Source: JBHYGK01 sp051859045
GTDB lineage: Bacteria; Pseudomonadota; Gammaproteobacteria; Xanthomonadales; Xanthomonadaceae
DNA length: 64,000 nucleotides
Assembly: GCA_051859045.1 (NCBI GenBank)
Contig: JBHYGK010000057.1
Location: 62,001-126,000 of the forward strand
Direction: 5' to 3'
Of the stretch, positions 15,057-23,015 are shown one piece after another. The translations under genes and the position numbers were made by a program. Below the pieces are notes generated by a model. It searched no databases and was not told where the DNA came from. It saw only the letters and a list, made by a program, of their open reading frames with translations. Each line of letters opens with the position of its first letter. The first letter of the stretch is position 1.

Positions 15057-16022
15057 TCAGCGCGGCGCCAGCAGCGCCTCGAGCACGGCCATCCGCACCG
15101 CCACGCCGTTGCCGACCTGGCGCAGGATCACCGCCTGCGGGCCGTCGGCCACCGCGTCGTCGATCTCGACGCCGCGGTTCATCGGGCCGGGATGCAGCAC
15201 GATCGCGTCGGGCTTCGCGCGCGCCAGGCGCGCCTCGGTCAGGCCCCAGTCGCGGTGGTAGCCCTCGAGCGAGGGCACCAGGCCCTCCTCCATCCGCTCG
15301 CGCTGCAGGCGCAGCATGAACACCGCGTCCACCCCGTCGAGCGCCTCGTCGAGCGAGGCGGCCACGCGCACGCCGTCGAGCGTGCCGTCGCCGGGCAGCA
15401 GGCTGGCCGGGCCGCAGGCGCGCACCTCGCCGATGCCCAGCGTGCGCAGCGCCTGCAGGTCGGAGCGCGCGACGCGGCTGTGCTTGATGTCGCCGACGAT
15501 CGCCACCTTCAGCGCGCCGAAGTCCGCGCCCTTGTGCTGGCGCAGGGTGAGCATGTCGAGCAGGCCCTGGGTGGGATGGCTGCGGCGACCCGCGCCGGCG
15601 TTGAGCAGCGCGGTGCCGGGCGCGGCCGCGGCGGCCATCGCGTCCACCGCGCCGTCGCCGGCGTGGCGCACGATGAAGCCGCGCACGCCCATCGCCTCGA
15701 TGGTGCGCAGGGTGTCGAGCCCGGTCTCGCCCTTGGTGGTGGACGAGGTGCTGGCGTCGAAGCCCAGCACGTCCGCGCCGAGGCGCTGCGCGGCGAGCTG
15801 GAAGCTCAGCCGGGTGCGCGTGCTGGCCTCGAAGAACAGCGTGCACACCGCGACGCCCGCGAGCCGGCGGCGGGTGGCCGCCGCGTCGTCGCTGCCCTCG
15901 GCGAAGGCCTGGGCGCGGTCGAGCAGCGCCGCCAGGGTGGCGCGCGGCAGGCCGTCGAGGGTCAGCAGGTGGCGCAGGCGGCCGTCGGCGTCGATCTGAA
16001 GGGCGGGCGTGGCGGGGCTCAC
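15057..16022 (-). CDS. pyrB: aspartate carbamoyltransferase catalytic subunit
   Basis: 321 residues. The enzyme condenses aspartate with carbamoyl phosphate in pyrimidine synthesis. Signature segments are present: F-F-E-A-S-T-R-T-R-L-S-F (carbamoyl-phosphate loop, about 60-71), H-P-T-Q-G-L-L-D, and V-L-H-P-G-P-M-N-R-G. The start is GTG, with GGAGA upstream. The gene is downstream of algH and ruvX on the minus strand. Neither pyrI nor the inactive dihydroorotase pyrC', the usual partners in enterics and pseudomonads, is adjacent. pyrR, found in the pseudomonad version of this block, is also absent. Confidence 0.96.
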   Translation of the reverse strand: MSPATPALQIDADGRLRHLLTLDGLPRATLAALLDRAQAFAEGSDDAAATRRRLAGVAVCTLFFEASTRTRLSFQLAAQRLGADVLGFDASTSSTTKGETGLDTLRTIEAMGVRGFIVRHAGDGAVDAMAAAAAPGTALLNAGAGRRSHPTQGLLDMLTLRQHKGADFGALKVAIVGDIKHSRVARSDLQALRTLGIGEVRACGPASLLPGDGTLDGVRVAASLDEALDGVDAVFMLRLQRERMEEGLVPSLEGYHRDWGLTEARLARAKPDAIVLHPGPMNRGVEIDDAVADGPQAVILRQVGNGVAVRMAVLEALLAPR

Positions 16023-16078
16023 GAGGGGTCTCCGGGCGCGTCGGGGCGGGATGGCGGGTGGGCGGTGCGGGGCGGGCG

Positions 16079-16543
16079 TCAGGGCGCGGTGCCGGCGCCG
16101 GGGTCGGCGAACCAGCGGTCGAGGATCACGGCGGCGGCCAGGGCGTCGAGCTTCTCGGCGCCGGCGCGGCGGCGGGTGCCGGCGGCGCGGGCCTGGGCGA
16201 AGCGGCCGGCGGCCTCCAGCGAGCTGCGGCGCTCGTCGACCATCCGCACCGGCAGCCGGTAGCGGGTGGCCAGCGCGTGGGCGAAGGCGCGGGCGCGCCG
16301 CCGCGCGGGCTGCACGGCGTCCTCGTCGTCGAGCAGCTTCGGATCGCCCACCACCAGCACCACCGGGGTGTAGTCGGCCACCGCGCGGTCGAGCGCGGCG
16401 AAGTCGAAGTCGTGGAAGTCGCCGGCGGCGCCGCGCACCTCCAGCACGCACAGGTCGCGCCCCGCGCCCGTGAGCGAGTGCCCGACGGCGACGCCGATGC
16501 GCTTGGCGCCCACGTCGAAACCGAGCGCGCTGCCCTCGCTCAT
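16079..16543 (-). CDS. ruvX: YqgF/RuvX-type Holliday-junction resolvase-like protein
   Basis: 154 residues, RNase H-like fold. The first strand F-D-V-G-A-K-R-I-G-V-A-V-G carries a catalytic Asp. V-D-E-R-R-S-S replaces the more common D-E-R-L-T-T, keeping Asp, Glu and Arg. The last acidic residue is in D-A-L-A-A-A-V-I-L. Family members process the 5' end of pre-16S rRNA and have been linked to recombination. The ATG overlaps the algH stop by four bases. pyrB begins about 57 bp downstream. Confidence 0.93.
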   Translation of the reverse strand: MSEGSALGFDVGAKRIGVAVGHSLTGAGRDLCVLEVRGAAGDFHDFDFAALDRAVADYTPVVLVVGDPKLLDDEDAVQPARRRARAFAHALATRYRLPVRMVDERRSSLEAAGRFAQARAAGTRRRAGAEKLDALAAAVILDRWFADPGAGTAP

Positions 16544-17106
16544 GCGTGGCCGGCGTAGACCGCGAAGGTGCTCAGGTCGACGCCGAGCTGGCGCGCGGCG
16601 GCCTGCCAGCGGTCCTCCAGCCCGGTGTCGAACAGGATCGCGTCGCTGGCCGGCACGGTGAGCCAGGAGTTATCGCCGAGTTCGTCCTCGAGCTGGCCCG
16701 CGCCCCATCCGGCGTAGCCCAGCGCCACCTGGCAGCGCTTCGGGCCCTCGCCGCGGGCGATGGCCTCGAGGATGTCGCGCGAGGTGGTGACGAACAGGCC
16801 CTCGCGCACGCGCATGGTGGAGGCGTACTCCGAGGTGCCGTCGTCGTGCAGCACGAAGCCGCGCTCGGGCTGCACCGGGCCACCCGCCAGCACCACGCGC
16901 TCGCTGAGCGCGAGGTCGGGCGTCTGGATGCCCATCTGGCCGAACAGGTCGCCGAAGGTGAAGTCCGACTCGCGGTTGAGCATCAGGCCCATGGCGCCGG
17001 TCTCGTCGTGCTGGCACAACAGGGTCACGCTGCGCGCGAAGTTCGGGTCGTCCATCGCCGGGACGGCGATGAGCAGGTGGTCGGCGAGGAAACGATCGGC
17101 ATGCAT
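16540..17106 (-). CDS. algH: YqgE/AlgH family protein
   Basis: 188 residues. The family blocks are clear: L-L-I-A-V-P-A-M-D-D-P-N-F-A-R-S-V near the start, then G-A-M-G-L-M-L-N-R (about 38-46), G-G-P-V-Q-P-E-R-G-F-V-L-H, and L-G-Y-A-G-W-G-A-G-Q-L-E-D-E. The name AlgH comes from a link to alginate regulation in Pseudomonas, but the molecular role is unclear. It is the first gene of the algH-ruvX-pyrB unit. A TACACT -10 element ends only six bases before the ATG, so its transcript is probably leaderless. Confidence 0.95.
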   Translation of the reverse strand: MHADRFLADHLLIAVPAMDDPNFARSVTLLCQHDETGAMGLMLNRESDFTFGDLFGQMGIQTPDLALSERVVLAGGPVQPERGFVLHDDGTSEYASTMRVREGLFVTTSRDILEAIARGEGPKRCQVALGYAGWGAGQLEDELGDNSWLTVPASDAILFDTGLEDRWQAAARQLGVDLSTFAVYAGHA

Positions 17107-17112
17107 GGCGTT

Positions 17113-17118
17113 AGTGTA
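17113..17118 (-). promoter_or_regulatory. -10 element of the algH-ruvX-pyrB operon
   Basis: Read on the minus strand this is TACACT, ending six bases before the algH ATG. Transcription from it would start at or near the A of the start codon. No good -35 is visible in the GC-rich upstream sequence. Confidence 0.55.
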
Positions 17119-17166
17119 GCGCCGCCGGCCCCCGGGCCGCCCCTCCCCCGCCCAGGACCGCCCCCG

Positions 17167-17733
17167 ATGAGCGCCTACTGCGACTACGCCCCGTCCCACC
17201 CGGTGCACGCCCATTACCACGACCACGAGTACGGCATGCCCCTGCACGACGACGACGCCCTGTTCGGGCGCCTGGTGCTGGAGATCAACCAGGCCGGCCT
17301 GAGCTGGGAGACCATCCTGCGCAAGCGCGAGGCCTTCGAGCGCGCCTACGACGGCTTCGCGGTGGCGCGGGTGGCGGCCTACGGCGAGGCCGACCGGGCC
17401 CGGCTGCTGGCCGACGCCGGGATCATCCGCAACCGCCTCAAGGTCGACGCCGCCATCCACAACGCCGGGGTCATCCTGGGCCTGCAGGCCGCGCACGGCA
17501 GCTTCGCGGCCTGGATCGCCGGGCATGCCGACGACCCGGCCGTCGGGCTCGACAAGCCCGCCTGGGTGAGGCTGTTCAAGCGCACCTTCCGCTTCACCGG
17601 CGGCGAGATCACCGGCGAGTTCCTGATGAGCACCGGCGTGCTGCCCGGGGCGCACCGCGCCGACTGCCCGGCGCACGCGCGCTGCGTGGCGGCCGGGGCG
17701 CGCTGGGCGCGGGGGGCGCGGGGGCTGGCCTAG
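17167..17733 (+). CDS. tag: DNA-3-methyladenine glycosylase I
   Basis: 188 residues. TagI removes 3-methyladenine from alkylated DNA. Typical segments are Y-H-D-H-E-Y-G (about 19-25), L-S-W-E-T-I-L-R-K-R-E-A-F (about 46-58), and I-I-R-N-R-L-K-V-D-A-A-I-H-N-A. The zinc-snap ligands of the family have counterparts in the N-terminal Cys and His and in the C-terminal H-R-A-D-C. The ATG at 17167 is chosen because the family N-terminus (S-A-Y-C-D-Y) begins there; longer frames overlap algH. The gene diverges from algH and ends on a CTAG shared with the convergent gene's stop. Confidence 0.95.
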   Translation: MSAYCDYAPSHPVHAHYHDHEYGMPLHDDDALFGRLVLEINQAGLSWETILRKREAFERAYDGFAVARVAAYGEADRARLLADAGIIRNRLKVDAAIHNAGVILGLQAAHGSFAAWIAGHADDPAVGLDKPAWVRLFKRTFRFTGGEITGEFLMSTGVLPGAHRADCPAHARCVAAGARWARGARGLA

Positions 17734-18443
17734 GCCGCGGGGGCGCCGTCCAGCGCGCGCAGCGCCCGTTGGGTCCGCCAGCCGAGCACCCAGCCGATGA
17801 CGTGCAGGCCGAAGAACACATAGCCCGGCAGGCCGAGCCACTGGCCCGAGGCGTTCTCGGCGGGGATCACCAGCGCCAGCACGATCGACACCGCCGCCAC
17901 CACCGGCACGGCGGCCCAGGTGGCGATGGCGGAGCGGGTCAGCACCCGTTCCGCCGCGTCGAGGCCCAGCGCGTCGCGCAGCCGCCACGCACGCACGTAC
18001 AGCGCCATCACCGCGGCGCCCATCGAGCCGAAGGCGATCGCGAAGGTCACGAACAGCACCGGCAGCTCGGCCACCGAGGTGATCGTGAAGGCGGCCGGCA
18101 GCGCGCCGCCGCTGATCGCGTCGAACAGCGCGCCGAACACCATCCGCATCGGGTACACGAACACCAGCACCAGCATCACCAGCAGCAGGCTGAGGTTGCG
18201 CGAGGCGTCGTCGTCGAGGCCGTAGGCGCGGCTCCAGCGCGTGTGCGCGCTCCAGATCCACATCACCAGCACGAAGCTCAGCGCGAACGCCGGGATGCCG
18301 GTGAGCGCCATCTTCAGCTCGGCGATCGACTTGGGGATCTCCTGCCCGGCGATGGCGGTCAGCGTCACCGCGAACGCGAACGCCGCGTCCACGAACGCCT
18401 CGACCCGGGTCACCTGCCCGCCCCGCTCCTTGAACCCGCGCAT
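17730..18443 (-). CDS. DUF1211/TMEM175-like membrane protein
   Basis: 237 residues with about six membrane helices. The N-terminal R-V-E-A-F-V-D-A-A-F-A-F-A-V-T matches the first-helix signature of the DUF1211 (TMEM175) family, usually R-x-x-x-F-S-D-x-V-F/A-A-I. TMEM175 proteins are potassium-selective channels, in bacteria usually one six-helix unit per chain, as here. The Ser of the usual F-S-D is Val here. AGGAGCG precedes the ATG. It lies between tag and pilU without an obvious functional tie. Confidence 0.78.
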   Translation of the reverse strand: MRGFKERGGQVTRVEAFVDAAFAFAVTLTAIAGQEIPKSIAELKMALTGIPAFALSFVLVMWIWSAHTRWSRAYGLDDDASRNLSLLLVMLVLVFVYPMRMVFGALFDAISGGALPAAFTITSVAELPVLFVTFAIAFGSMGAAVMALYVRAWRLRDALGLDAAERVLTRSAIATWAAVPVVAAVSIVLALVIPAENASGQWLGLPGYVFFGLHVIGWVLGWRTQRALRALDGAPAA

Positions 18444-18478
18444 GTGCCGCTCCTTCGTGATGCCGGCCCCGGACGCGA

Positions 18479-18503
18479 CGAAGGCCGGACGGGCCGGCCT
18501 TCG
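18479..18503. terminator. GC-rich hairpin between pilU and the DUF1211 gene
   Basis: A perfect 10-bp stem (CGAAGGCCGG / CCGGCCTTCG) with a 5-base loop, located just after the pilU stop on the minus strand. There is no T-run, so it may be a stem that stabilises the pilTU transcript or a weak terminator. Confidence 0.45.
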
Positions 18504-18529
18504 CGCATGCCGCGGCGGTGGACGCCGCC

Positions 18530-19660
18530 TCAGCGGACTTCGGAGATCTCGACGCCGTCCAGGCCCTGCGACAGCGTGCGCGCGTCGCCGCCCTGGGCGA
18601 GCTTGATGCGCAGGCGCACCTCGTTCGCGGAGTCGGCGTAGCGCAGCGCGTCCTCGTAGGAGATCTCGCCCGACTGGTAGAGCTCGAACAGGCTCTGGTC
18701 GAAGGTCTTCATGCCGAGGTTGGTGGACTCCTTCATGACGTCCTTGATCTTGTGGATCTCGCCGTCGCGGATGTAGTCCTGGACCAGCGGCGTGCCCAGC
18801 AGGATCTCCATCGCCACCCGGCGGCCCTTGCCGTCCGGGGTGGGGATGAGCTGCTGCGCGACCACGCCCTTGAGGTTGAGCGAGAGGTCCATCAGCAGCT
18901 GGTTGCGGCGGTCTTCCGGGAAGAAGTTGATGATGCGGTCCATCGCCTGGTTGGCGTTGTTCGCATGCAGGGTGCACAGCACCAGGTGGCCGGTCTCGGC
19001 GAACGCGATGGCGTGGTCCATGCCCTCGCGGGTGCGCACCTCGCCGATCATGATCACGTCGGGCGCCTGGCGCAGGGTGTTCTTCAGCGCCGCCTCCCAC
19101 GAGTCGGTGTCGATGCCGACCTCGCGCTGGGTGACGATGCAGCCCTCGTGCTTGTGCACGAACTCGATCGGGTCCTCGATGGTGATGATGTGGCCCGAGG
19201 AGTTCTGGTTGCGGTAGCCGATCATGGCCGCCAGCGAGGTGGACTTGCCGGTGCCGGTGGCGCCGACGAACAGGATGATGCCGCGCTTGGTCATGGCCAG
19301 CGTCTTGATGACCGGTGGCAGGTTCAGCTCTTCGATGGTGGGGATGCGCGTCTCGATGCGACGCAGCACCATGCCGACCTGGTTGCGCTGGTAGAAGCAG
19401 CTGACACGGAAGCGGCCCACGCCGGCCACGCCGATGGCGAAGTTGCACTCGTGGGTCTTTTCGAACTCCTCGCGCTGCGCCGGCGTCATCACGTTGAGTA
19501 CCAGGTCGCGCGACTGCTGCGACGTCAGCGGCGTCTGCGTGATCGGCGAGATCTTGCCGTGCACCTTGATGGACGGCGGCATGCCGGACGTGATGAACAG
19601 GTCCGACGCCTTCTGGTGCGCCATCAGCTTGAGGAAGGAGGTGAAGTCGATGGTGCTCAT
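18530..19660 (-). CDS. pilU: type IV pilus retraction ATPase PilU
   Basis: 376 residues. A cytoplasmic hexameric ATPase that assists PilT in depolymerising the pilus for twitching motility. Walker A is G-A-T-G-T-G-K-S-T (about 133-141). The Asp box I-I-T-I-E-D-P-I-E-F-V-H and the Walker B region D-V-I-M-I-G-E-V-R follow, then the His box with T-L-H-A-N-N. The length and the C-terminal extension past about 345 distinguish it from PilT. About 60 bp separate it from pilT, so the two are probably one unit. Confidence 0.96.
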   Translation of the reverse strand: MSTIDFTSFLKLMAHQKASDLFITSGMPPSIKVHGKISPITQTPLTSQQSRDLVLNVMTPAQREEFEKTHECNFAIGVAGVGRFRVSCFYQRNQVGMVLRRIETRIPTIEELNLPPVIKTLAMTKRGIILFVGATGTGKSTSLAAMIGYRNQNSSGHIITIEDPIEFVHKHEGCIVTQREVGIDTDSWEAALKNTLRQAPDVIMIGEVRTREGMDHAIAFAETGHLVLCTLHANNANQAMDRIINFFPEDRRNQLLMDLSLNLKGVVAQQLIPTPDGKGRRVAMEILLGTPLVQDYIRDGEIHKIKDVMKESTNLGMKTFDQSLFELYQSGEISYEDALRYADSANEVRLRIKLAQGGDARTLSQGLDGVEISEVR

Positions 19661-19723
19661 GGCGATGCTCCGGGAGACGGGAGGAGACGCGGGGCGCTCG
19701 CGCGGAGCGGCACCCCGTCGCCC

Positions 19724-20761
19724 TTACTCGAACAGGCGCTTTTCCTTGGCGTATTCCTTGGCCTGCTGGCGCGTGATGAGGCTGCGCTTCACCAGGTCCT
19801 GCAGGTGCTGGTCCAGCGTCATCATTCCGTAGTTCTGGCCGGTCTGGATGGCCGAGTACATCTGCGCCACCTTGTCCTCGCGGATCAGATTGCGGATGGC
19901 CGGGGTGCCGACCATGATTTCCCACGCGGCGGTGCGACCGCCGCCGATCTTCTTCAGCAGCGCCTGCGAGATGACCGCGCGCAGCGATTCGGACAGCATC
20001 GAGCGGACCATCGGCTTTTCGCCGGCGGGGAACACGTCGATGATGCGGTCGATGGTCTTGGCCGCCGAGCTGGTGTGCAGGGTGGCGAACACCAGGTGGC
20101 CGGTTTCCGCGGCGGTCAGCGCCAGGCGGATGGTTTCCAGGTCGCGCAACTCGCCGACCAGGATGTAGTCGGGGTCTTCACGCAGCGCCGAACGCAGCGC
20201 TTCGTTGAAGCCGTGCGTATCGCGATGCACTTCGCGCTGGTTGATCAGGCACTTCTGCGAGGTATGCACGAATTCGATCGGGTCCTCGACGCTGAGGATG
20301 TGGCCGTATTCGTTCTTGTTGATGTGGTCGATCATCGCCGCCAGCGTGGTCGACTTGCCCGAACCGGTCGGGCCGGTGACCAGGATCAGGCCCTGCGGCT
20401 GCTGGATCAGCTCGCGGAACAGCGGCGGGCAGCCGAGGTCTTCCAGCGTCAGCACTTCCGAGGGAATGGTACGGAAGACGGCGCCGGCGCCGCGGTTCTG
20501 GTTGAACGCGTTGACGCGGAAGCGCGCCAGCGACGGGATCTCGAACGAGAAGTCGACCTCGAGGAACTCTTCGAAGTCGCGACGCTGCTTGTCCGACATG
20601 ATGTCGTAGACCAGCGCGTGCACCTGCTTGTGATCCAGCGCCGGGATGTTGATGCGGCGCACGTCGCCGTCCACGCGGATCATCGGCGGCAGGCCGGCCG
20701 AGAGGTGGAGGTCGGAAGCCTTGTTCTTGACCGAGAAGGCCAGCAGTTCAGCAATATCCAT
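19724..20761 (-). CDS. pilT: type IV pilus retraction ATPase PilT
   Basis: 345 residues, the usual length. Walker A is G-P-T-G-S-G-K-S-T (about 130-138). The Asp box is I-L-S-V-E-D-P-I-E-F-V-H. Walker B and the arginine segment are Y-I-L-V-G-E-L-R-D, and the His box contains T-L-H-T-S-S-A. The conserved A-I-R-N-L-I-R-E near the C-terminus, needed for retraction in studied PilT proteins, is present. Start codon chosen at M-D-I-A-E-L-L-A-F, the usual family beginning. A TATACT -10 lies about 50 bases upstream, back-to-back with the yggS promoter. Confidence 0.97.
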   Translation of the reverse strand: MDIAELLAFSVKNKASDLHLSAGLPPMIRVDGDVRRINIPALDHKQVHALVYDIMSDKQRRDFEEFLEVDFSFEIPSLARFRVNAFNQNRGAGAVFRTIPSEVLTLEDLGCPPLFRELIQQPQGLILVTGPTGSGKSTTLAAMIDHINKNEYGHILSVEDPIEFVHTSQKCLINQREVHRDTHGFNEALRSALREDPDYILVGELRDLETIRLALTAAETGHLVFATLHTSSAAKTIDRIIDVFPAGEKPMVRSMLSESLRAVISQALLKKIGGGRTAAWEIMVGTPAIRNLIREDKVAQMYSAIQTGQNYGMMTLDQHLQDLVKRSLITRQQAKEYAKEKRLFE

Positions 20762-20809
20762 TGCGTGTATCCCCCAGCGCCGCGTTGTCGTGCATCGAGT
20801 CCCCGGGGC

Positions 20810-20815
20810 AGTATA
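20810..20815 (-). promoter_or_regulatory. -10 element for pilT-pilU
   Basis: Minus-strand TATACT, which would give a leader of roughly 40 bases before the pilT ATG. It sits where the -35 of the divergent yggS promoter would fall, so the two promoters may compete for polymerase. Confidence 0.55.
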
Positions 20816-20833
20816 GCCGCCCGTCCCGACCTG

Positions 20834-20839
20834 TATACC
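20834..20839 (+). promoter_or_regulatory. -10 element for yggS
   Basis: TATACC, ending six bases before the yggS ATG, which predicts a leaderless transcript. Its expected -35 position coincides with the pilT -10. Confidence 0.5.
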
Positions 20840-20845
20840 CCGCGC

Positions 20846-21610
20846 ATGCGCACACCGGAACCGGCCCCTGGGACCCCTCCCGACGACGCCCTGCGCGACG
20901 CGCTCGAGGGCGTCATGGGCCGCCTCCACAACGCGCTGCGGGCCGCCGGCAGGCCAGCCGGGGCGGCGGGCCTGCTGGCGGTGTCCAAGACCCGCGGCCC
21001 GGAGGCCGTGCGGGCGTTGGCCGGCCTCGGCCAGCGCGCCTTCGGCGAGAACTACGTCCAGGAGGCGCTGGGCAAGATCGAGGCGCTGGCCGACCTGGGC
21101 CTGGAGTGGCACCTGATCGGCCACCTGCAGACCAACAAGGCCCGCGAGGCCGCCAACGCCTTCGCCTGCGTGCAGTCGGTCGACCGCGTGAAGGTGGCCG
21201 AGGCCCTGTCGCGCCACCGCGACCCCGCCCTCGGGCCGCTGGACGTGCTGCTGCAGGTGGACATCGACGAGGAGCCGACCAAGGCCGGCTGCCGCCCGGA
21301 CGACGTGGACGCCCTGGCCGACGCCGTCGCCGCCCTGCCCGGCCTGCGCCTGCGCGGGCTGATGGCCATCCCCGCCCCCGACCCGGCCACCCGCGGCCGG
21401 GCCTTCGCCGCGATGCGCGCCCTCTTCGCCCGGCTGCAGGCCCGCCACCCGGGCCTCGACACCCTGTCGATGGGCATGAGCGAGGACTTCGAGGAGGCCG
21501 TCGCCGAGGGCGCCACCTGCGTGCGGGTGGGCTCGGCGCTGTTCGGTGCGCGCCCCCCGAAGCCGGGCGCCGCCGGTCCCGCGCCCGACCCCGCGCCCGC
21601 CGCGGCCTGA
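20846..21610 (+). CDS. yggS: PLP homeostasis protein, YggS/PLPBP family
   Basis: 254 residues. A single-domain TIM-barrel protein that binds pyridoxal phosphate and balances the vitamin B6 pool, with no known catalytic activity. L-L-A-V-S-K-T-R (about 43-50) contains the PLP lysine. F-G-E-N-Y-V-Q-E-A, W-H-L-I-G-H-L-Q-T-N-K and S-M-G-M-S-E-D-F-E are family signatures. About 15 residues precede the usual start region and a Pro/Ala tail of about 20 follows. The pilT | yggS-proC arrangement is conserved in pseudomonads. Confidence 0.95.
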   Translation: MRTPEPAPGTPPDDALRDALEGVMGRLHNALRAAGRPAGAAGLLAVSKTRGPEAVRALAGLGQRAFGENYVQEALGKIEALADLGLEWHLIGHLQTNKAREAANAFACVQSVDRVKVAEALSRHRDPALGPLDVLLQVDIDEEPTKAGCRPDDVDALADAVAALPGLRLRGLMAIPAPDPATRGRAFAAMRALFARLQARHPGLDTLSMGMSEDFEEAVAEGATCVRVGSALFGARPPKPGAAGPAPDPAPAAA

Positions 21611-21720
21611 GCCCCATCCCGCCGCGGGCGTGCCGGCCACCACGGTCCCGCGACCGCCGCGCGCGTTACCCTCGGGCCCTTCGCCTGCCGCCCGCCGCGC
21701 CCGCCGCCCTGGAGCCTCCC

Positions 21721-22569
21721 ATGCCGCACCGTGACCCGCGCCATCCCGATCCCGCCCCGATCGCCTTCATCGGCGGCGGCAACATGGCGCGCAGCCTGAT
21801 CGGCGGCCTCGTCGCCACCGGCCGCGCCGCCGCCGGGCTGCGCGTCAGCGAGCCGCACGCCCCGCTGCGCGAGGCGCTGGCCGCCGACTTCGGGGTGCCG
21901 GTGGTCGACGACAATCTCGCCGCCGCCCGCGGCGCCGGCACCTGGGTGCTGGCGGTGAAGCCGCAGGTGCTGCGCGAGGTCTGCGGCCAGCTGGCCGCGC
22001 TCGCCCAGGCCGAGCGCCCGGTGGTGGTGTCGATCGCGGCGGGCATCACCACCGCCCAGCTCGAGCGCTGGCTCGGCGGCGGCGTCGCGGTGGTGCGCTG
22101 CATGCCCAACACCCCCGCGCTGATCGGCGACGGCATCACCGGGCTCTACGCCACCCCGGCCGTGGACGCCGAGGGCCGCGACGGCGCCCAGGCCCTGCTC
22201 GGCGCGGTCGGGCGCACGGTATGGATCGACGACGAGGGCCTGATGGACGCGGTGACCGCGGTGTCGGGCAGCGGCCCGGCCTACTTCTTCCTGATGGTCG
22301 AGGCGCTGCAGGCCGCCGGCGAGGCGCGCGGGCTGCCGGCGCAGGCGGCGCACGACCTGGCCGTGTACACCGCGGTGGGCGCGGCGCGGATGCTGGCGGA
22401 GACCGGCGAATCGCCGGGCGTGCTGCGCCAGCGCGTCACCTCGCCCGGCGGCACCACGCAGGCGGCGCTGGAGGCCTTCGAGGCCGGCGGCTTCCGCGCC
22501 CTGGTCGACCGCGCGGTGGTGGCGGCGACCACGCGCGGCGGCGAGCTCTCGGCGGCCAACGACGCATGA
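21721..22569 (+). CDS. proC: pyrroline-5-carboxylate reductase
   Basis: 282 residues. Last step of proline synthesis, reducing pyrroline-5-carboxylate with NAD(P)H. The Rossmann start I-A-F-I-G-G-G-N-M-A-R-S is at 14-25. The family block G-S-G-P-A-Y-F-F-L-M-V-E-A-L (about 182-195) and T-S-P-G-G-T-T (about 239-245) are intact. A TACCCT -10-like element lies near 21667-21672. The stop overlaps the ATG of the DUF4426 gene by four bases. Confidence 0.96.
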   Translation: MPHRDPRHPDPAPIAFIGGGNMARSLIGGLVATGRAAAGLRVSEPHAPLREALAADFGVPVVDDNLAAARGAGTWVLAVKPQVLREVCGQLAALAQAERPVVVSIAAGITTAQLERWLGGGVAVVRCMPNTPALIGDGITGLYATPAVDAEGRDGAQALLGAVGRTVWIDDEGLMDAVTAVSGSGPAYFFLMVEALQAAGEARGLPAQAAHDLAVYTAVGAARMLAETGESPGVLRQRVTSPGGTTQAALEAFEAGGFRALVDRAVVAATTRGGELSAANDA

Positions 22570-23015
22570 GCCCGCGCGCCTTCGCCATCATCGCCGCGGC
22601 CGCGCTGGCGCTCGCCGCCGCGCTGGCGCCGCGCCCCGCCGCCGCCCAGCAGATCACCGTGCACGGCGTCACGCTGCACTACGCGGCGCTGCCCAGCACC
22701 ACGCTCGACCCGGCCGTGGCCACGCGCTACGGCGTCACCCGCTCGCCCGGCCGCGCGCTGTTCACGCTGGTGGCGCGCCGCGACGGCGTGTCGCTGCCCG
22801 CGCGCATCACCGGCACCGCCACCAATGCCGCCGGCACCGCGGTGCCGATCGCCGCGCGCGAGGTGCGCGACGGCGCCGACGTCTCGCAGCTGGCCCAGCT
22901 GCGCGTGCAGACCCCGCGCGACATGCTGCGCTTCGAGCTGCAGGTGGAGGTCGAGGGCGCGCCCCCGATCCCGCTGGTGTTCCGCCAGGCCTTCTTCCAG
23001 GACCCGCTCCGGTGA
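22566..23015 (+). CDS. DUF4426 periplasmic protein
   Basis: 149 residues with a Sec signal peptide cut near A-A-A-Q-Q. The mature part starts with I-T-V-H-G-V-T-L-H-Y-A and contains R-Y-G-V-T-R-S, matching DUF4426. In pseudomonads a DUF4426 gene follows proC (after yggT), so the position is conserved although yggT is missing here. Function is unknown; presumed periplasmic beta-sandwich. It overlaps both neighbours by four bases, consistent with translation coupled to proC and the phosphatase gene. Confidence 0.85.
   Translation: MSPRAFAIIAAAALALAAALAPRPAAAQQITVHGVTLHYAALPSTTLDPAVATRYGVTRSPGRALFTLVARRDGVSLPARITGTATNAAGTAVPIAAREVRDGADVSQLAQLRVQTPRDMLRFELQVEVEGAPPIPLVFRQAFFQDPLR

Noticed and set aside
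18518..20845. Plus-strand extension of yggS across pilU and pilT.
   Set aside because: It is a shadow frame of the pilus genes with no conserved content; the YggS fold begins after 20846.
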